The position numbers were made by a program, and so were the translations under genes. Below are positions 1-9,968 of a stretch of 64,000 bases of DNA, piece by piece. The first letter of the stretch is position 1. Each line of letters opens with the position of its first letter. The notes beneath the pieces were generated by a model that worked only from the letters and a program-made list of their open reading frames with translations, ran no database searches and had not been told where the DNA came from. Source of the DNA: Streptomyces lydicus (lineage in GTDB: Bacteria; Actinomycetota; Actinomycetes; Streptomycetales; Streptomycetaceae); assembly GCF_001729485.1 (NCBI RefSeq), contig NZ_CP017157.1, forward strand, positions 3,286,001 through 3,350,000, given 5' to 3'.

Positions 1-30
1 AGGGGCCGGCGGAAGTCCCGCCGGCCCCTT
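1..30. terminator. Hairpin terminator after the whiE ORFVIII-like hydroxylase
   Basis: A 12-bp perfect stem (arms 1-12 and 18-29, loop AAGTC) lies 35 bases beyond the stop of the minus-strand hydroxylase. It is a GC-rich hairpin without a long T-run, as is usual for Streptomyces terminators, and could work for both strands. Confidence 0.6.
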
Positions 31-64
31 CAGCCTCAGCAGCCCCCGCTGCCTCAGTGTCCGG

Positions 65-1699
65 TCAGCTCCGGCACAGCAGCGCCTCGAAGACCTCCCG
101 CAGCGCCGCCTCCGGATCGGCGACCCGGCCCTCGGCGCGCCAGGCGACGAAGCCGTCGGGACGCACCAGCACCGCGCCCTCGGAGGTCGTGCCGTGCTTC
201 TCGGCCCAGTCCGTGCCGTCCTCCGGGGCCAGGTCGTCGTCCGGCTCGGTGCCGATCAGGTAGCAGTCCAGCCGCACGTCGAAACGCTGGACGGCGCCCT
301 TGGCGGCGGTGCGCCACATGTCGCCGTCGGAGCCGGCCAGCAGCACGAAGGACTTCTCGTAGAGGTCGAGGGTCGAGCGGCGCTGCCCGTCCGCCCGCAG
401 CCACATGTGCGGGGCACGGGTGCCCGGCTCGCCGGTCAGCCGCAACTGGTCGGGAACCACCGGCAGTTCGGGGTCGGCGCCGAGGACCGCGCCCCGCGGG
501 TAGCAGTAGCCGAGGGCCACGGTGAGCACGCCGCGCTGCCGGCCGCCGGCCGCGCCGGGCGCCGGGGAGTAGCCGGGGTGGCTGTGCTCGGCGGAGCGGG
601 CCGAGGCACGGGCGCTGGTCTCGCGCGCCACCGGCAGCCGCTCCGCCTCGTAGGTCTCCAGCAGCGCGGGGTCCGCCGCGCCGTCCAGTACGGCCGCCAG
701 CTTCCACGCCAGGTTGTGGGCGTCCTGGATGCCGGTGTTGGAGCCGAACGCGCCGGTGGGGGACATCTCGTGGGCGGAGTCGCCGGCGAGGAAGACCCGG
801 CCGTGCGCATAGCGCTCGGCGACCCGCTCGGCGGCGTGCCAGGGCGCCTTGCCGGTGATCTCGACGGCCAGGTCGGGCGCGCCGGTCGCCCGGCGGATGT
901 GGTCGATGCACCGCTCGTCGGTGAAGTCCTCCAGGGTCTCGCCCCGGTCGGGGTGCCAGGGGGCGTGGAAGACCCAGTCCTTCTGGTTGTCGACGGGCAG
1001 CAGCGCGCCGTCCGCCTCCGGGTTGGTCAAGTAGCAGGCGATGAACCGGCGGTCGCCCACGATGTCCGCGAGGCCCGGCGCCCGGAACGTGATGCTGACG
1101 TTGTGGAAGAGGTCACCGGGCCCGTTCCGGCCGATGCCCAGCCGCTCGCGGACCGGGCTGCGCGGGCCGTCCGCCGCGATCAGGTAGTCCGCGCGCACGG
1201 TGGACTCCTCGCCGGTCTCCCGGCTCCGCAGCCGTGCGGTCACGCCCTGCGCGTCCTGCTCGAAGGAGACCAGCTCGGTGGAGAACCGCAGGTCACCACC
1301 GAGTTCGCGGGCACAGCGCACCAGCACCGGCTCCAGGTCGTTCTGGCTGCACAGACACCAGCCGGAGGGGCTGATCCGGGTCAGCCCGCCGCCCGGGTCG
1401 ATCTCCTTGAAGAGCCACTCCTGCTCGTCGCCGGTGAGCGAACGGGCCTGCAGGATCCCGTGGTTGTCGGCGAGGGTCGAGGCCGCCTCGCGGATCGGCG
1501 CCTCGGCGCCGGCGACCCGGAACAGTTCCATCGTGCGGACGTTGTTCCCCCGCCCGCGGGGATGGTGCGAGGTGTTCGCGTGCTTCTCGACCAGCAGATG
1601 CCGTACGCCCAGCCGTCCCAGGAACAGCGACGCGGACAGGCCCACCAGGGACCCGCCCACGACGAGTACCGGGACGCGGTCTTCGACGGTGGGATTCAT
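65..1699 (-). CDS. whiE-ORFVIII: FAD-dependent aromatic polyketide hydroxylase, whiE ORFVIII type
   Basis: Class A flavoprotein monooxygenase of about 544 residues that would hydroxylate the spore-pigment polyketide using NAD(P)H and oxygen. The N-terminus carries the dinucleotide fold (VVGGSLVGLSASLFLGRLG), the middle has the DG motif (AADGPRS), and the second FAD motif is GDSAHEMSPTGAFG. The C-terminal thioredoxin-like tail is typical of this family. It is divergent from the SchA/CurD gene, exactly as ORFVIII is in the S. coelicolor whiE locus. I chose the ATG at 1699 because GGAG lies eight bases upstream. An in-frame ATG at 1717 is possible but has no clear ribosome binding site. Confidence 0.9.
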   Translation of the reverse strand: MNPTVEDRVPVLVVGGSLVGLSASLFLGRLGVRHLLVEKHANTSHHPRGRGNNVRTMELFRVAGAEAPIREAASTLADNHGILQARSLTGDEQEWLFKEIDPGGGLTRISPSGWCLCSQNDLEPVLVRCARELGGDLRFSTELVSFEQDAQGVTARLRSRETGEESTVRADYLIAADGPRSPVRERLGIGRNGPGDLFHNVSITFRAPGLADIVGDRRFIACYLTNPEADGALLPVDNQKDWVFHAPWHPDRGETLEDFTDERCIDHIRRATGAPDLAVEITGKAPWHAAERVAERYAHGRVFLAGDSAHEMSPTGAFGSNTGIQDAHNLAWKLAAVLDGAADPALLETYEAERLPVARETSARASARSAEHSHPGYSPAPGAAGGRQRGVLTVALGYCYPRGAVLGADPELPVVPDQLRLTGEPGTRAPHMWLRADGQRRSTLDLYEKSFVLLAGSDGDMWRTAAKGAVQRFDVRLDCYLIGTEPDDDLAPEDGTDWAEKHGTTSEGAVLVRPDGFVAWRAEGRVADPEAALREVFEALLCRS

Positions 1700-1952
1700 G
1701 GCGTGCTCCAGCTCCATGGCGCATTGGGGGCAGATGGAGCACGAATGCCCTGCTACCGGCCTGTTCGATCACGGTTCACCTGCATGGCTCACACATCTCG
1801 CGCCCCCCGTGTGTGGCGGCCACGATCGAATCCGGGGCGCCTTCCGGATCACCGGGCCGGCCGCCCCCACCATCCGGCTCAGTCACCCGGATCGCACCGG
1901 AACTGACGACGCACCACAGGGGCCGTCGGGCCCCGAAGGAGATGCGTAGACG
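1700..1952. promoter_or_regulatory. Divergent promoter region of the spore-pigment genes
   Basis: About 250 bases between the divergently transcribed hydroxylase and the pigment operon. In S. coelicolor the equivalent gap holds the sporulation-timed whiE promoters, one of them dependent on sigma F. I could not assign -10/-35 boxes with confidence here. The ribosome binding site of the rightward operon (AAGGAG) is at about 1936-1941. Confidence 0.5.
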
Positions 1953-3071
1953 ATGACAACGCTGTCGGAACGAATATCCCAGTCAGCCTTCGACGGCTCC
2001 CGGCTTCGGGTCGTGCTGCTCCTGGACCTCCATGACGGAGCCCAGCAGCGCTTCCTGGAAGCCTACGAGCACCTGCGCAACCAGGTCGCGTCCGTCCCCG
2101 GGCACATCACCGACCAGCTGTGCCAGTCCATCGAGAACCCCTCGCAGTGGCTCATCACCAGCGAGTGGGAGTCCGCCCCGCCGTTCCTCGCCTGGGTCAA
2201 CAGCGAGGAGCACGTCAAGATGGTCCAGCCGCTGCACTCCTGCGTCCGCGACACCCGCTCGCTGCGCTTCAGCGTCCTGCGCGAGACCTCCAACGTCGCC
2301 GCGCTCGCTCCCGAGCCCCCCAAGGGCCGGCTGCAGGCGAACCCCCGGGTCGGTGACGGAGTGGTCCGGCACGCGCTGACCTTCACCGTGAAGCCCGGCA
2401 GCGAGGACAAGGTCGCCGAGATCCTCGCCGGCTACACCTCCCCGGAAGCCCGCGTCGACGACACCACCCGGCTGCGCCGCACCTCCCTGTTCATGCACGG
2501 CAACCGCGTGGTGCGCGCCGTCGAGGTACAGGGCGACCTGGTCGCCGCGCTGCGGCACATCTCCCGCCAGCCCGAGGTCCGGGCCGTCGAGGAGGCCATC
2601 AACCCGTACCTGGAGCAGGACCGCGACCTGAGCGACCCCAACTCCGCGCGGGTCTTCTTCACCCGGGCCGCGCTGCCCGCGGTGCACCACGTCGCCGCGC
2701 ACGGCACGCAGCCCACGGGCGTACGGCGGCACGCGCTGTACTACCCCGCCAAGGAGGGCTGCGGAATGGCGCTGGCCAGGATGCTGGCCCGGCAGGACGA
2801 GCTGGCCGCCGACGACCCGGGGTGCCCGGTCGCCGGCAGCACGATCTTCCAGCGCGACGACATCGTCGTCCGGCTCATCGACCTGCGGATCCCCCTCGAC
2901 AGCGACCCCATGCTGTCGCTCGGTGTGCGCGGCCCCCGCAAGACGGCCGTCCTGCGGCGGCTGCTCGACACCGACGCGGCTGGTCAGCTGTCCAGCGACC
3001 GGGAGTTCGCGAGCTTCCTGTCGCGCTCCGACATGGCCCTGATCACCGACCGCCGGGCCTCGGACTCCTGA
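1953..3071 (+). CDS. whiE-ORFI: SchA/CurD-like spore pigment protein, whiE ORFI type
   Basis: First gene of the rightward pigment operon, 372 residues. The first ~110 residues resemble an antibiotic-biosynthesis-monooxygenase-type ferredoxin-like fold ([20 protein letters not shown]). The rest is the SchA/CurD domain found only in spore-pigment clusters, as two related ~110-residue units ([16 protein letters not shown] near residue 138 and [14 protein letters not shown] near 258). Its exact chemical role is not established; members are thought to assist folding, oxidation or localisation of the pigment. AAGGAG precedes the ATG by about 11 bases. Confidence 0.88.
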   Translation: MTTLSERISQSAFDGSRLRVVLLLDLHDGAQQRFLEAYEHLRNQVASVPGHITDQLCQSIENPSQWLITSEWESAPPFLAWVNSEEHVKMVQPLHSCVRDTRSLRFSVLRETSNVAALAPEPPKGRLQANPRVGDGVVRHALTFTVKPGSEDKVAEILAGYTSPEARVDDTTRLRRTSLFMHGNRVVRAVEVQGDLVAALRHISRQPEVRAVEEAINPYLEQDRDLSDPNSARVFFTRAALPAVHHVAAHGTQPTGVRRHALYYPAKEGCGMALARMLARQDELAADDPGCPVAGSTIFQRDDIVVRLIDLRIPLDSDPMLSLGVRGPRKTAVLRRLLDTDAAGQLSSDREFASFLSRSDMALITDRRASDS

Positions 3072-3139
3072 CCGCACTCGGTCCGCAGCAGGACTCCCCC
3101 CACTCAACCGCCGGCATCACGCCCCTGGAGGAATCAGCC

Positions 3140-3574
3140 ATGACCACGCACCGCCCACGCATCGTGGACCTCAGCGAGACCCAGCCCAACCGCCGGCGCG
3201 GAGGTGATCTGCGCGCCATGCTGACACCCAGCGCGGTGGGCGCCACGAGCGGCTTCATGGGCATGGCACTCGTCCAACCCGGCGAGCGCATCGGCGAGCA
3301 CTACCACCCGTACTCCGAGGAGTTCGTCTACGTCGTCCAGGGCGCGCTCGAAGTGGACCTGGACGGCGAGGCGTACCCGCTGCGCCCGGACCAGGGGCTG
3401 CTGATTCCCCCCTATATGCGGCACCGGTTCCGCAACGTGGGGGACGTCGAGGCCCGGATGGTCTTCCACCTCGGTCCGCTGGCGCCGCGCCCCGAGCTCG
3501 GCCACGTCGACACCGAGGGCACACAGGAGAGCACCCCGGCCGCCCCGCCCGAACGCACGGAGCCGGTGTCATGA
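3140..3574 (+). CDS. whiE-ORFII: Cupin-domain spore pigment protein, whiE ORFII type
   Basis: A single-domain cupin of 144 residues. The two cupin motifs are visible: [21 protein letters not shown] with the metal-binding His and Glu residues, and [14 protein letters not shown] with the second-motif His. It corresponds to whiE ORFII / CurC-type proteins, which probably act on a poly-beta-ketone intermediate, although the reaction is not proven. GGAGGA stands eight bases upstream of the ATG. The stop overlaps the ATG of KSalpha (ATGA), showing translational coupling. Confidence 0.9.
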   Translation: MTTHRPRIVDLSETQPNRRRGGDLRAMLTPSAVGATSGFMGMALVQPGERIGEHYHPYSEEFVYVVQGALEVDLDGEAYPLRPDQGLLIPPYMRHRFRNVGDVEARMVFHLGPLAPRPELGHVDTEGTQESTPAAPPERTEPVS

Positions 3575-4839
3575 CCCGCCGCGTGGCGGTCACCGGCGTC
3601 GGGATCGTCGCGCCCGGCGGTGTGGGAGTACCCGCCTTCTGGGACCTGCTGTCCGCCGGCCGTACGGCGACCCGTGGCATCACCCTCTTCAACCCCGAGG
3701 GTTTCCGCTCGCGCATCGCCGCCGAGTGCGACTTCGATCCGCGTGCCCACGGGCTGAGCGAGGATCAGATCGCCCGCTCGGACCGGTACGTGCAGTTCGC
3801 CCTGGTCGCCGCCGACGAGGCGCTGCGCGACGCCGGCCTGGACACCGGAAAGGAAGACCCCTGGCGCATCGGGGTGTCCCTGGGCACCGCGGTCGGCGGC
3901 ACCACGCGGCTGGAGCACGACTACGTCGCCGTCAGCAGCCGCGGGCAGCGCTGGGACGTCGACCACCGGCCGGCGGGCCGCTACCTGGAGCGGGCGTTCT
4001 CCCCGAGTTCGCTCGCCTCCGCGGTGGCCGAACGGGTCGGTGCGCACGGCCCGGTGCAGACCGTTTCCACGGGCTGCACCTCCGGCCTCGACGCCATCGG
4101 CTACGCCTTCCAGTCCATCGAGGAGGGCCGGGTCGACGTCTGCGTCGCCGGCGCCTCGGACTCGCCGATCTCCCCGATCACGGTGGCCTGCTTCGACGCC
4201 ATCAAGGCGACCTCCGCGAACAACGACGACCCCGCCCACGCCTCCCGGCCGTTCGACGCCCACCGCGACGGATTCGTCATGGGGGAGGGCGGCGCCGTGC
4301 TCGTCCTGGAGGAGCTGGAGCACGCCCGGGCGCGCGGCGCGACGGTGCACTGCGAGATCCGCGGCTACGCCACCTTCGGCAACGCGTACCACATGACCGG
4401 GCTCACCCAGGAGGGCCTGGAGATGGCCGAGGCGATCAACCGGGCGCTCGGCCACGCCAAGGTCGACGCCACCCAGGTCGACTACGTCAACGCCCACGGG
4501 TCGGGCACCCAGCAGAACGACCGGCACGAGACCGCCGCGGTGAAGCGGTCGCTGGGCAAACACGCCTACAACGTGCCGATGAGCTCCATCAAATCCATGG
4601 TGGGCCACTCGCTCGGCGCGATCGGCGCCATCGAGATCGTCGCCTGCGTGCTGGCACTGACCCACCAGGTCGTGCCGCCGACGGCGAACTACGAGACCCC
4701 GGACCCGGAGTGCGACCTGGACTACGTGCCCAGAACGGCACGGGAGCTGCCGCTGCGCTCGGTGCTGTCGGTCGGCAGCGGCTTCGGCGGATTCCAGTCA
4801 GCGGTGGTACTGACCCGACAGGGCGGGAGGGCAGGATGA
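3571..4839 (+). CDS. whiE-ORFIII: Spore pigment ketosynthase alpha (KSalpha), whiE ORFIII type
   Basis: Type II polyketide condensing enzyme of 422 residues that makes the carbon-carbon bonds of the pigment backbone as a heterodimer with KSbeta. The nucleophile is Cys169 ([15 protein letters not shown]). The His motifs are [11 protein letters not shown] (near 309) and the later [15 protein letters not shown] (near 342). Length and motifs match a complete active KSalpha. It is the third gene of the operon, starts inside the stop of the cupin gene and overlaps KSbeta by 4 bp, which supports equimolar translation. Confidence 0.95.
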   Translation: MTRRVAVTGVGIVAPGGVGVPAFWDLLSAGRTATRGITLFNPEGFRSRIAAECDFDPRAHGLSEDQIARSDRYVQFALVAADEALRDAGLDTGKEDPWRIGVSLGTAVGGTTRLEHDYVAVSSRGQRWDVDHRPAGRYLERAFSPSSLASAVAERVGAHGPVQTVSTGCTSGLDAIGYAFQSIEEGRVDVCVAGASDSPISPITVACFDAIKATSANNDDPAHASRPFDAHRDGFVMGEGGAVLVLEELEHARARGATVHCEIRGYATFGNAYHMTGLTQEGLEMAEAINRALGHAKVDATQVDYVNAHGSGTQQNDRHETAAVKRSLGKHAYNVPMSSIKSMVGHSLGAIGAIEIVACVLALTHQVVPPTANYETPDPECDLDYVPRTARELPLRSVLSVGSGFGGFQSAVVLTRQGGRAG

Positions 4840-6086
4840 GATCCCCCAAGGAAAGACGCTCGGTCGTCACCGGCATCGGCGTCATCGCCCCCAACGGGGT
4901 GAGCACCGAGTCGTTCTGGAAGGCGACCGTGGAGGGCGTCAGCGTCCTGGACCGGGTGACCCGCGACGGGTGCGAGCACCTGCCGCTCAAGGTCGCCGGC
5001 GAGGTGCGCGGCTTCGACCCGGCGGACCTGATCGAGGAGCGCTACCTCGTCCAGACCGACCGGTTCACGCACTTCGCCATGGCGGCGGCCAACCTCGCGC
5101 TGGACGACGCCCGGCTCGGCCGTGCCGACTACGCCGACTCCCCGTTCGCGGTGGGCGTCGTGACGGCGGCCGGCTCGGGCGGCGGCGAGTTCGGCCAGCG
5201 GGAGCTGCAACGGCTCTGGGGCCAGGGCTCCCGGTACGTCGGCCCGTACCAGTCCATCGCCTGGTTCTACGCGGCCAGCACCGGACAGATCTCCATCCGC
5301 GGCGGCTTCAAGGGCCCCTGCGGAGTGGTCGCCAGCGACGAGGCGGGCGGCCTGGACGCCCTGGCGCACGCCTGCCGCACCATCCGGCGCGGCACCGACG
5401 CCGTCGTCGTGGGCGCCGCGGAGGCGCCGCTGGCCCCCTACTCGGTGGTGTGCCAGCTCGGTTACGAGGACCTGAGCAGCCTTGACGACCCGGTGCGGGC
5501 CTACCGCCCGTTCACCCGTGACGCCTGCGGATTCGTGCCCGCCGAGGGCGGCGCGATGCTGGTCGTCGAGGAGGCCGCGGCGGCCGAGAGCCGCGGCGCC
5601 ACCCCCCGGGCCGTGCTCCTGGGACATGCCGCGACGTTCACCGGGGCCTCGCGGTGGGAGGAGTCCCGCGCGGGACTCGCCCATGCGATCCGCGGTGCGC
5701 TGGAGGACGCGCAGTGTGCCCCGGAGGAGATCGACGTGGTGTTCGCCGATGCGCTCGGTGTCCCCTCGGCCGACCGGGCCGAGGCGCTGGCGCTGGCGGA
5801 TGCCCTGGGCCGGCACGCCGACCGGGTTCCGGTGACCGCACCCAAGACCGGTACCGGGCGGGCGTACTGCGGTGCTCCCGTCCTGGACCTCGCGGCCGCG
5901 GTGCTCGCCATGGAGAACGGCGTGGTGCCGCCCACCCCCAACGTCGTCGACGTCTGCCACGACCTTGACGTGGTGACCGGCCGGGCCCGGCCCGCCGAGT
6001 TGCGGACGGCGCTGGTGCTGAGCCGGGGGCTGATGGGTTCGAACGCGGCAATGGTGCTGCGGCAGGGCCCGACGCCCCCCTCGTGA
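4836..6086 (+). CDS. whiE-ORFIV: Spore pigment chain-length factor (KSbeta), whiE ORFIV type
   Basis: 416-residue partner of KSalpha that sets the chain length and helps start the chain. The KS fold is intact but the active Cys is replaced: the motif reads [13 protein letters not shown], with Glu169 where KSalpha has Cys169. Most antibiotic KSbeta proteins carry Gln there. The His motifs of KSalpha are also lost ([15 protein letters not shown]). It begins in the KSalpha stop codon (ATGA), with GGAGGG shortly upstream, and ends 15 bases before the ACP. Confidence 0.94.
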   Translation: MRSPKERRSVVTGIGVIAPNGVSTESFWKATVEGVSVLDRVTRDGCEHLPLKVAGEVRGFDPADLIEERYLVQTDRFTHFAMAAANLALDDARLGRADYADSPFAVGVVTAAGSGGGEFGQRELQRLWGQGSRYVGPYQSIAWFYAASTGQISIRGGFKGPCGVVASDEAGGLDALAHACRTIRRGTDAVVVGAAEAPLAPYSVVCQLGYEDLSSLDDPVRAYRPFTRDACGFVPAEGGAMLVVEEAAAAESRGATPRAVLLGHAATFTGASRWEESRAGLAHAIRGALEDAQCAPEEIDVVFADALGVPSADRAEALALADALGRHADRVPVTAPKTGTGRAYCGAPVLDLAAAVLAMENGVVPPTPNVVDVCHDLDVVTGRARPAELRTALVLSRGLMGSNAAMVLRQGPTPPS

Positions 6087-6101
6087 GAAGGAGAACCGCA
6101 C

Positions 6102-6867
<766 letters not shown>

Positions 6868-6923
6868 CAGGACGCGGCGCCGCGTCCGGACCACCGTCCG
6901 GCGGCAACGAAGGGAATGTCCCG

Positions 6924-7256
6924 ATGCATCACGCTCTGATCGTCGCTCGCATGAAACCCGGTACGGCTCCGGACATCGCGGAGGTCTTCCGGACCTCCGA
7001 CCGTACGGAACTGCCGCACCTGGTCGGCGTCAAGCGGCGGACCCTCTTCCAGTTCGGTGACGTGTATCTGCACCTCATCGAGTCCGACCGGCCGCCGGGG
7101 CCGGAGATCGCCAAGGTCACCGAGCACCCCGAGTTCCGCGCGGTGAGCGACAAGCTGTCCGCTTTCGTCAGCGCGTACGACCCGGAGACCTGGCGCAGTC
7201 CCAAGGACGCGATGGCCCACCAGTTCTATCGCTGGGAGCGCGACGGCAGCGGCTGA
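6924..7256 (+). CDS. whiE-ORFVII: TcmI-family polyketide cyclase, whiE ORFVII type
   Basis: 110-residue ferredoxin-like cyclase of the TcmI family, the last gene of the pigment operon. It begins MHHALIVARMKPG and contains RRTLFQFGDVYLHLIESD, both characteristic. It would close the later rings of the polyketide. An AAGGGA ribosome site lies about nine bases before the ATG. The gene is followed by a long hairpin (7299-7364) that ends the operon against the convergent methyltransferase. Confidence 0.92.
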   Translation: MHHALIVARMKPGTAPDIAEVFRTSDRTELPHLVGVKRRTLFQFGDVYLHLIESDRPPGPEIAKVTEHPEFRAVSDKLSAFVSAYDPETWRSPKDAMAHQFYRWERDGSG

Positions 7257-7298
7257 CGCGCGGGCGGGGCCGGGGCGATCCCCCGGCTCACGCGCCCG

Positions 7299-7364
7299 CC
7301 CGGGAACGGGCATGGCCGTCCGGCGAGGAGAAGCCTCCTCACCGGGCGGTCCGCCGTTCCCGGG
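7299..7364. terminator. Bidirectional hairpin between whiE operon and O-methyltransferase
   Basis: Outer arms CCCGGGAACGG (7299-7309) and CCGTTCCCGGG (7354-7364) are perfectly complementary. An inner stem GAGGAG/CTCCTC (7325-7330, 7335-7340) stacks inside them. It sits between the converging ORFVII and methyltransferase genes, so it can terminate both. Confidence 0.7.
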
Positions 7365-7386
7365 CGTCGTCACGGCACGGCCTCCG

Positions 7387-8415
7387 TCACGCCGGGACGG
7401 TGCACTCGAAGGCGTGCAGATACGGGTTGACCTCCAGGATGGCGCCGACCTCCAGCCCGGCCTCGCCCATCCGGCCGACCAGGCTCGCCTTGGAGTGCTT
7501 GGCGCCGCCGACGTTGAGCAGCAGCAGCAGGTCCATGGCGGTGGTGAACTTCATCGAGGGACTGTCGTCGACGATGTTCTCGATGATCACCACGCGGGCG
7601 CCGGGACGGGCCGCCTTGAGGACGTTGGCCAGCGTCCGGCCGGTGCTCTCGTCGTCCCACTCCAGGATGTTCTTGATGATGTAGACGTCGGCCTGGACGG
7701 GGATCTCCTCGCGGCAGTCGCCCGGCACGATCTGGACCCGCGAGGCGAGCGCGCCGCCGTCGCGCAGCCGCGGGTCCGGGTTCGCCACGACCGTGGGCAG
7801 GTCGAGCAGCGTGCCCTTGAGCCCCGGGTGCTTCTCCAGCAAGCTGGCGAGGACGTGGCCCTGGCCGCCGCCGATGTCCGCCACCGACGACGCCCCGGAG
7901 AGGTCGAGCAGCTTGGCGACGTCCTCGGCGGACTGCTTGCTGGAGGTGGTCATGGCCCGGTCGAAGACCTGCGCCGACTCCCGTGCGTCCTCGTGCAGGT
8001 ACTCGAAGAAGCCCTTGCCGTACAGCTCGGGGAAGACGCTGCGGCCCGAGCGCACCGCCTCGTCCAGCCGGGGCCAGGCTTCCCAGGTCCACGGCTCGGT
8101 GCACCACAGTGCGATGTACCGCAGGCTGTTGGGGGCGTCCTCGCGCAGCATCCGGGACATCTCGGTGTGGACGTACTTCCCGTCCTCGGTCTCCGCGAAG
8201 ATCCCGTAGCAGGACAGTGCGCGCAGCAGCCGCTCCAGCGGCCGCGGCTCGGTGTGCACCGCGGTGGCCAGCTCCTGCGCGGTGGCGGGCCGGTCGTCGA
8301 GCGCGTCCGCGACGCCGAGGCGCGCCGCGGCCCGTACGGCCGCGGCACACGCGGCTCCGAAAACGAGCTCCCGCAGCCGCATCGCCGACTGGGGGGTGGG
8401 ACTTACGGTGGTCAT
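7387..8415 (-). CDS. SAM-dependent O-methyltransferase
   Basis: 342-residue class I methyltransferase of the plant-type/TcmN-C family that acts on phenolic hydroxyls. The N-terminal winged-helix dimerisation part includes LERLLRALSCYGIF. The SAM site is VADIGGGQGHVLASLLEKHPGLKGTLLDLP, followed by the GDCREEIPVQADVYIIKNILEWDD region that holds the usual catalytic area. The likely job is to methylate the spore pigment or a related polyketide, judged from its place beside whiE. The ATG at 8415 follows AGAGGCGG. A longer in-frame start at 8478 would overlap the upstream gene. It is 25 bases downstream of the beta-helix gene on the same strand. Confidence 0.85.
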   Translation of the reverse strand: MTTVSPTPQSAMRLRELVFGAACAAAVRAAARLGVADALDDRPATAQELATAVHTEPRPLERLLRALSCYGIFAETEDGKYVHTEMSRMLREDAPNSLRYIALWCTEPWTWEAWPRLDEAVRSGRSVFPELYGKGFFEYLHEDARESAQVFDRAMTTSSKQSAEDVAKLLDLSGASSVADIGGGQGHVLASLLEKHPGLKGTLLDLPTVVANPDPRLRDGGALASRVQIVPGDCREEIPVQADVYIIKNILEWDDESTGRTLANVLKAARPGARVVIIENIVDDSPSMKFTTAMDLLLLLNVGGAKHSKASLVGRMGEAGLEVGAILEVNPYLHAFECTVPA

Positions 8416-8440
8416 TCCGCCTCTATTCTCCCGTGGGAAG

Positions 8441-9502
8441 TCAGCACAGACGGGCCGGCTCCGAGGTCCGGCACACATTGCGGATGAATCGGTTCCCCTT
8501 GCCCGCGGCGTCCTTGTTCAGCAGGTCCGCGGGCTTGTTGCGCAGCACGATGTTGTCGACGATGACATTGCGTTCGTTCAGCGCGTTGACGAAGCTGTGG
8601 AAGAGGACGACGCCGCCGGACAGCGGGGACCTGCCGCGGTTGTCCTTGATCAGGTTGTGCCGTACCAGCGCCCTCTCGGTGCCGGTGAGGACGATGCCGG
8701 AGCCCTGGAGGAAGGGCAGCCGCTTGGTGGCGGGGCAGTGCTTGTTGTTCCGGGAGATGTCGTTGTCCCGTACGGTCAGCGCGCCGGCCCGGGGACGCGA
8801 CTCGTCGCCGACGATGAAGACCCCGCCGCAGTTGCCGGTCATGGTGTTGTGGCTGACCGTCAGGTTCCTGACCCGTCGCACCGTGACCCCGATCCGGTTG
8901 CGGGTGAGGCGGTTCTGGCTGATCAGCGCACCGCGGGTGTCGGTGGCACCGCCCTCCTCCTTGACCGTGTTGGCGAGGAAGATGCCCGAGTCGCCGTTGC
9001 CGGTGACGTAGTTGTCCCGGATCACCCCGCGGGTGGACTTCTCCTGCGCGATGCCCCACACGCCGTTCCTGCGGGCGGTCACCTCGTGGACGGACATCCG
9101 GTCGGTGCCGGAGGCCCAGATGCCGTTCCGTTTGAAGCCCTCGACGGTCAGCGAGCGGATGCTGACGTCCCGGAGGGGACGCTTGTCGCGGCTGAGGACG
9201 CAGATGCCGCTGCCGTCCTGCCCGCAGGCGTTCTCCGCCCGGGTGCCGGCCGGCGTGATCACGGTCTTCTTGCCCGCGCCGACGAGGCGCAGCCGGGACT
9301 TGTCGATCAGCACGCTCTCGCGGTAGACCCCCGGCCGCAGGATGATCGTGTCGCCCGGCCGCGCCCGGTCCACCGCGCGCTGGATCGATTCGCCGGGGCG
9401 GACGACGAGCCGGCTGTCGGCGTCGCAGGGGGCGGCCGCGCCCAGTCCGCCGGCCAGCACCGCCGCGACGCAGCCCATGTATGTCATCTGTCGTAGCGCC
9501 AT
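8441..9502 (-). CDS. Secreted right-handed parallel beta-helix protein
   Basis: 353 residues with an N-terminal signal peptide (cleavage likely near residue 25-29, ...LGAAAPCDA). The remainder is a series of ~22-residue beta-helix coils (PbH1/NosD-like): IIDKSRLRLVGAGKKTVI, VSIRSLTVEGFKRNGIWASG, NYVTGNGDSGIFLANT, NTMTGNCGGVFIVGD. The N-terminal piece VRPGESIQRAVDRARPGDTIILRPGVY is the usual cap of pectate-lyase-like or DUF1565 helices. Two Cys pairs may form disulfides. The substrate is unknown; it could bind or cleave cell-surface glycans. It is followed immediately by the methyltransferase. Confidence 0.82.
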   Translation of the reverse strand: MALRQMTYMGCVAAVLAGGLGAAAPCDADSRLVVRPGESIQRAVDRARPGDTIILRPGVYRESVLIDKSRLRLVGAGKKTVITPAGTRAENACGQDGSGICVLSRDKRPLRDVSIRSLTVEGFKRNGIWASGTDRMSVHEVTARRNGVWGIAQEKSTRGVIRDNYVTGNGDSGIFLANTVKEEGGATDTRGALISQNRLTRNRIGVTVRRVRNLTVSHNTMTGNCGGVFIVGDESRPRAGALTVRDNDISRNNKHCPATKRLPFLQGSGIVLTGTERALVRHNLIKDNRGRSPLSGGVVLFHSFVNALNERNVIVDNIVLRNKPADLLNKDAAGKGNRFIRNVCRTSEPARLC

Positions 9503-9627
9503 GAGGCGAAGCTATGGGCGATCACCACCGCTCGCCACACGGAGTGAGCCGATGACGACGGTGCGTGCGGCGGCCAGCTTTCGACACGCCGTCAGCTTCG
9601 CTGCCCGGCCCCCCGCCGGGCGACCCA

Positions 9628-9861
9628 TCAGCCCCGGTCAGCGGGGGCGGAAGGGGGCTGGTCGGGGGTGTCGTCCGGATCGGCGGACGGGGGACACCCG
9701 TCCGGCCCCGCCTCGGCTGACCGGGCATCGGACGGCGCGCCGGGCCGGTCGTCGCGGACGGCGTCCGACGGGGTGTCAGCCGGCGTCTCCGGCCCCGCCT
9801 CGATGAGTAACGCCGCGAGGCTGGTGGGCAGGAACCACGGACGGACGTGGAAGACGGTCAT
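9628..9861 (-). CDS. Small Pro/Asp-rich protein, function unknown (uncertain)
   Basis: Open frame of 77 codons starting MTVFHVRPWFLPTSLAALL, then a low-complexity acidic and proline-rich tail (about residues 24-77) rich in PSD/DTP/GP. No good ribosome binding site is visible before the ATG at 9861. It lies in the gap between the beta-helix gene and the tetR gene, on the same strand. It may be a real small protein or chance coding in GC-rich DNA. Confidence 0.3.
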   Translation of the reverse strand: MTVFHVRPWFLPTSLAALLIEAGPETPADTPSDAVRDDRPGAPSDARSAEAGPDGCPPSADPDDTPDQPPSAPADRG

Positions 9862-9968
9862 GGACGATAAACGCACGGAGTCGGCCCGACGACACCCGTC
9901 CGCGGCCGGTGTGCCCGCTTCATCACCCCAACGGCCGCCGCCGGCCGGGCTCCTGCCGTCCGGGGCGG

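Noticed and set aside
194..1906. 570-codon plus-strand open frame opposite the flavin hydroxylase
   Set aside because: It is antisense to a gene with clear FAD motifs, its translation is low-complexity and it has no ribosome site; it is a GC-rich shadow.
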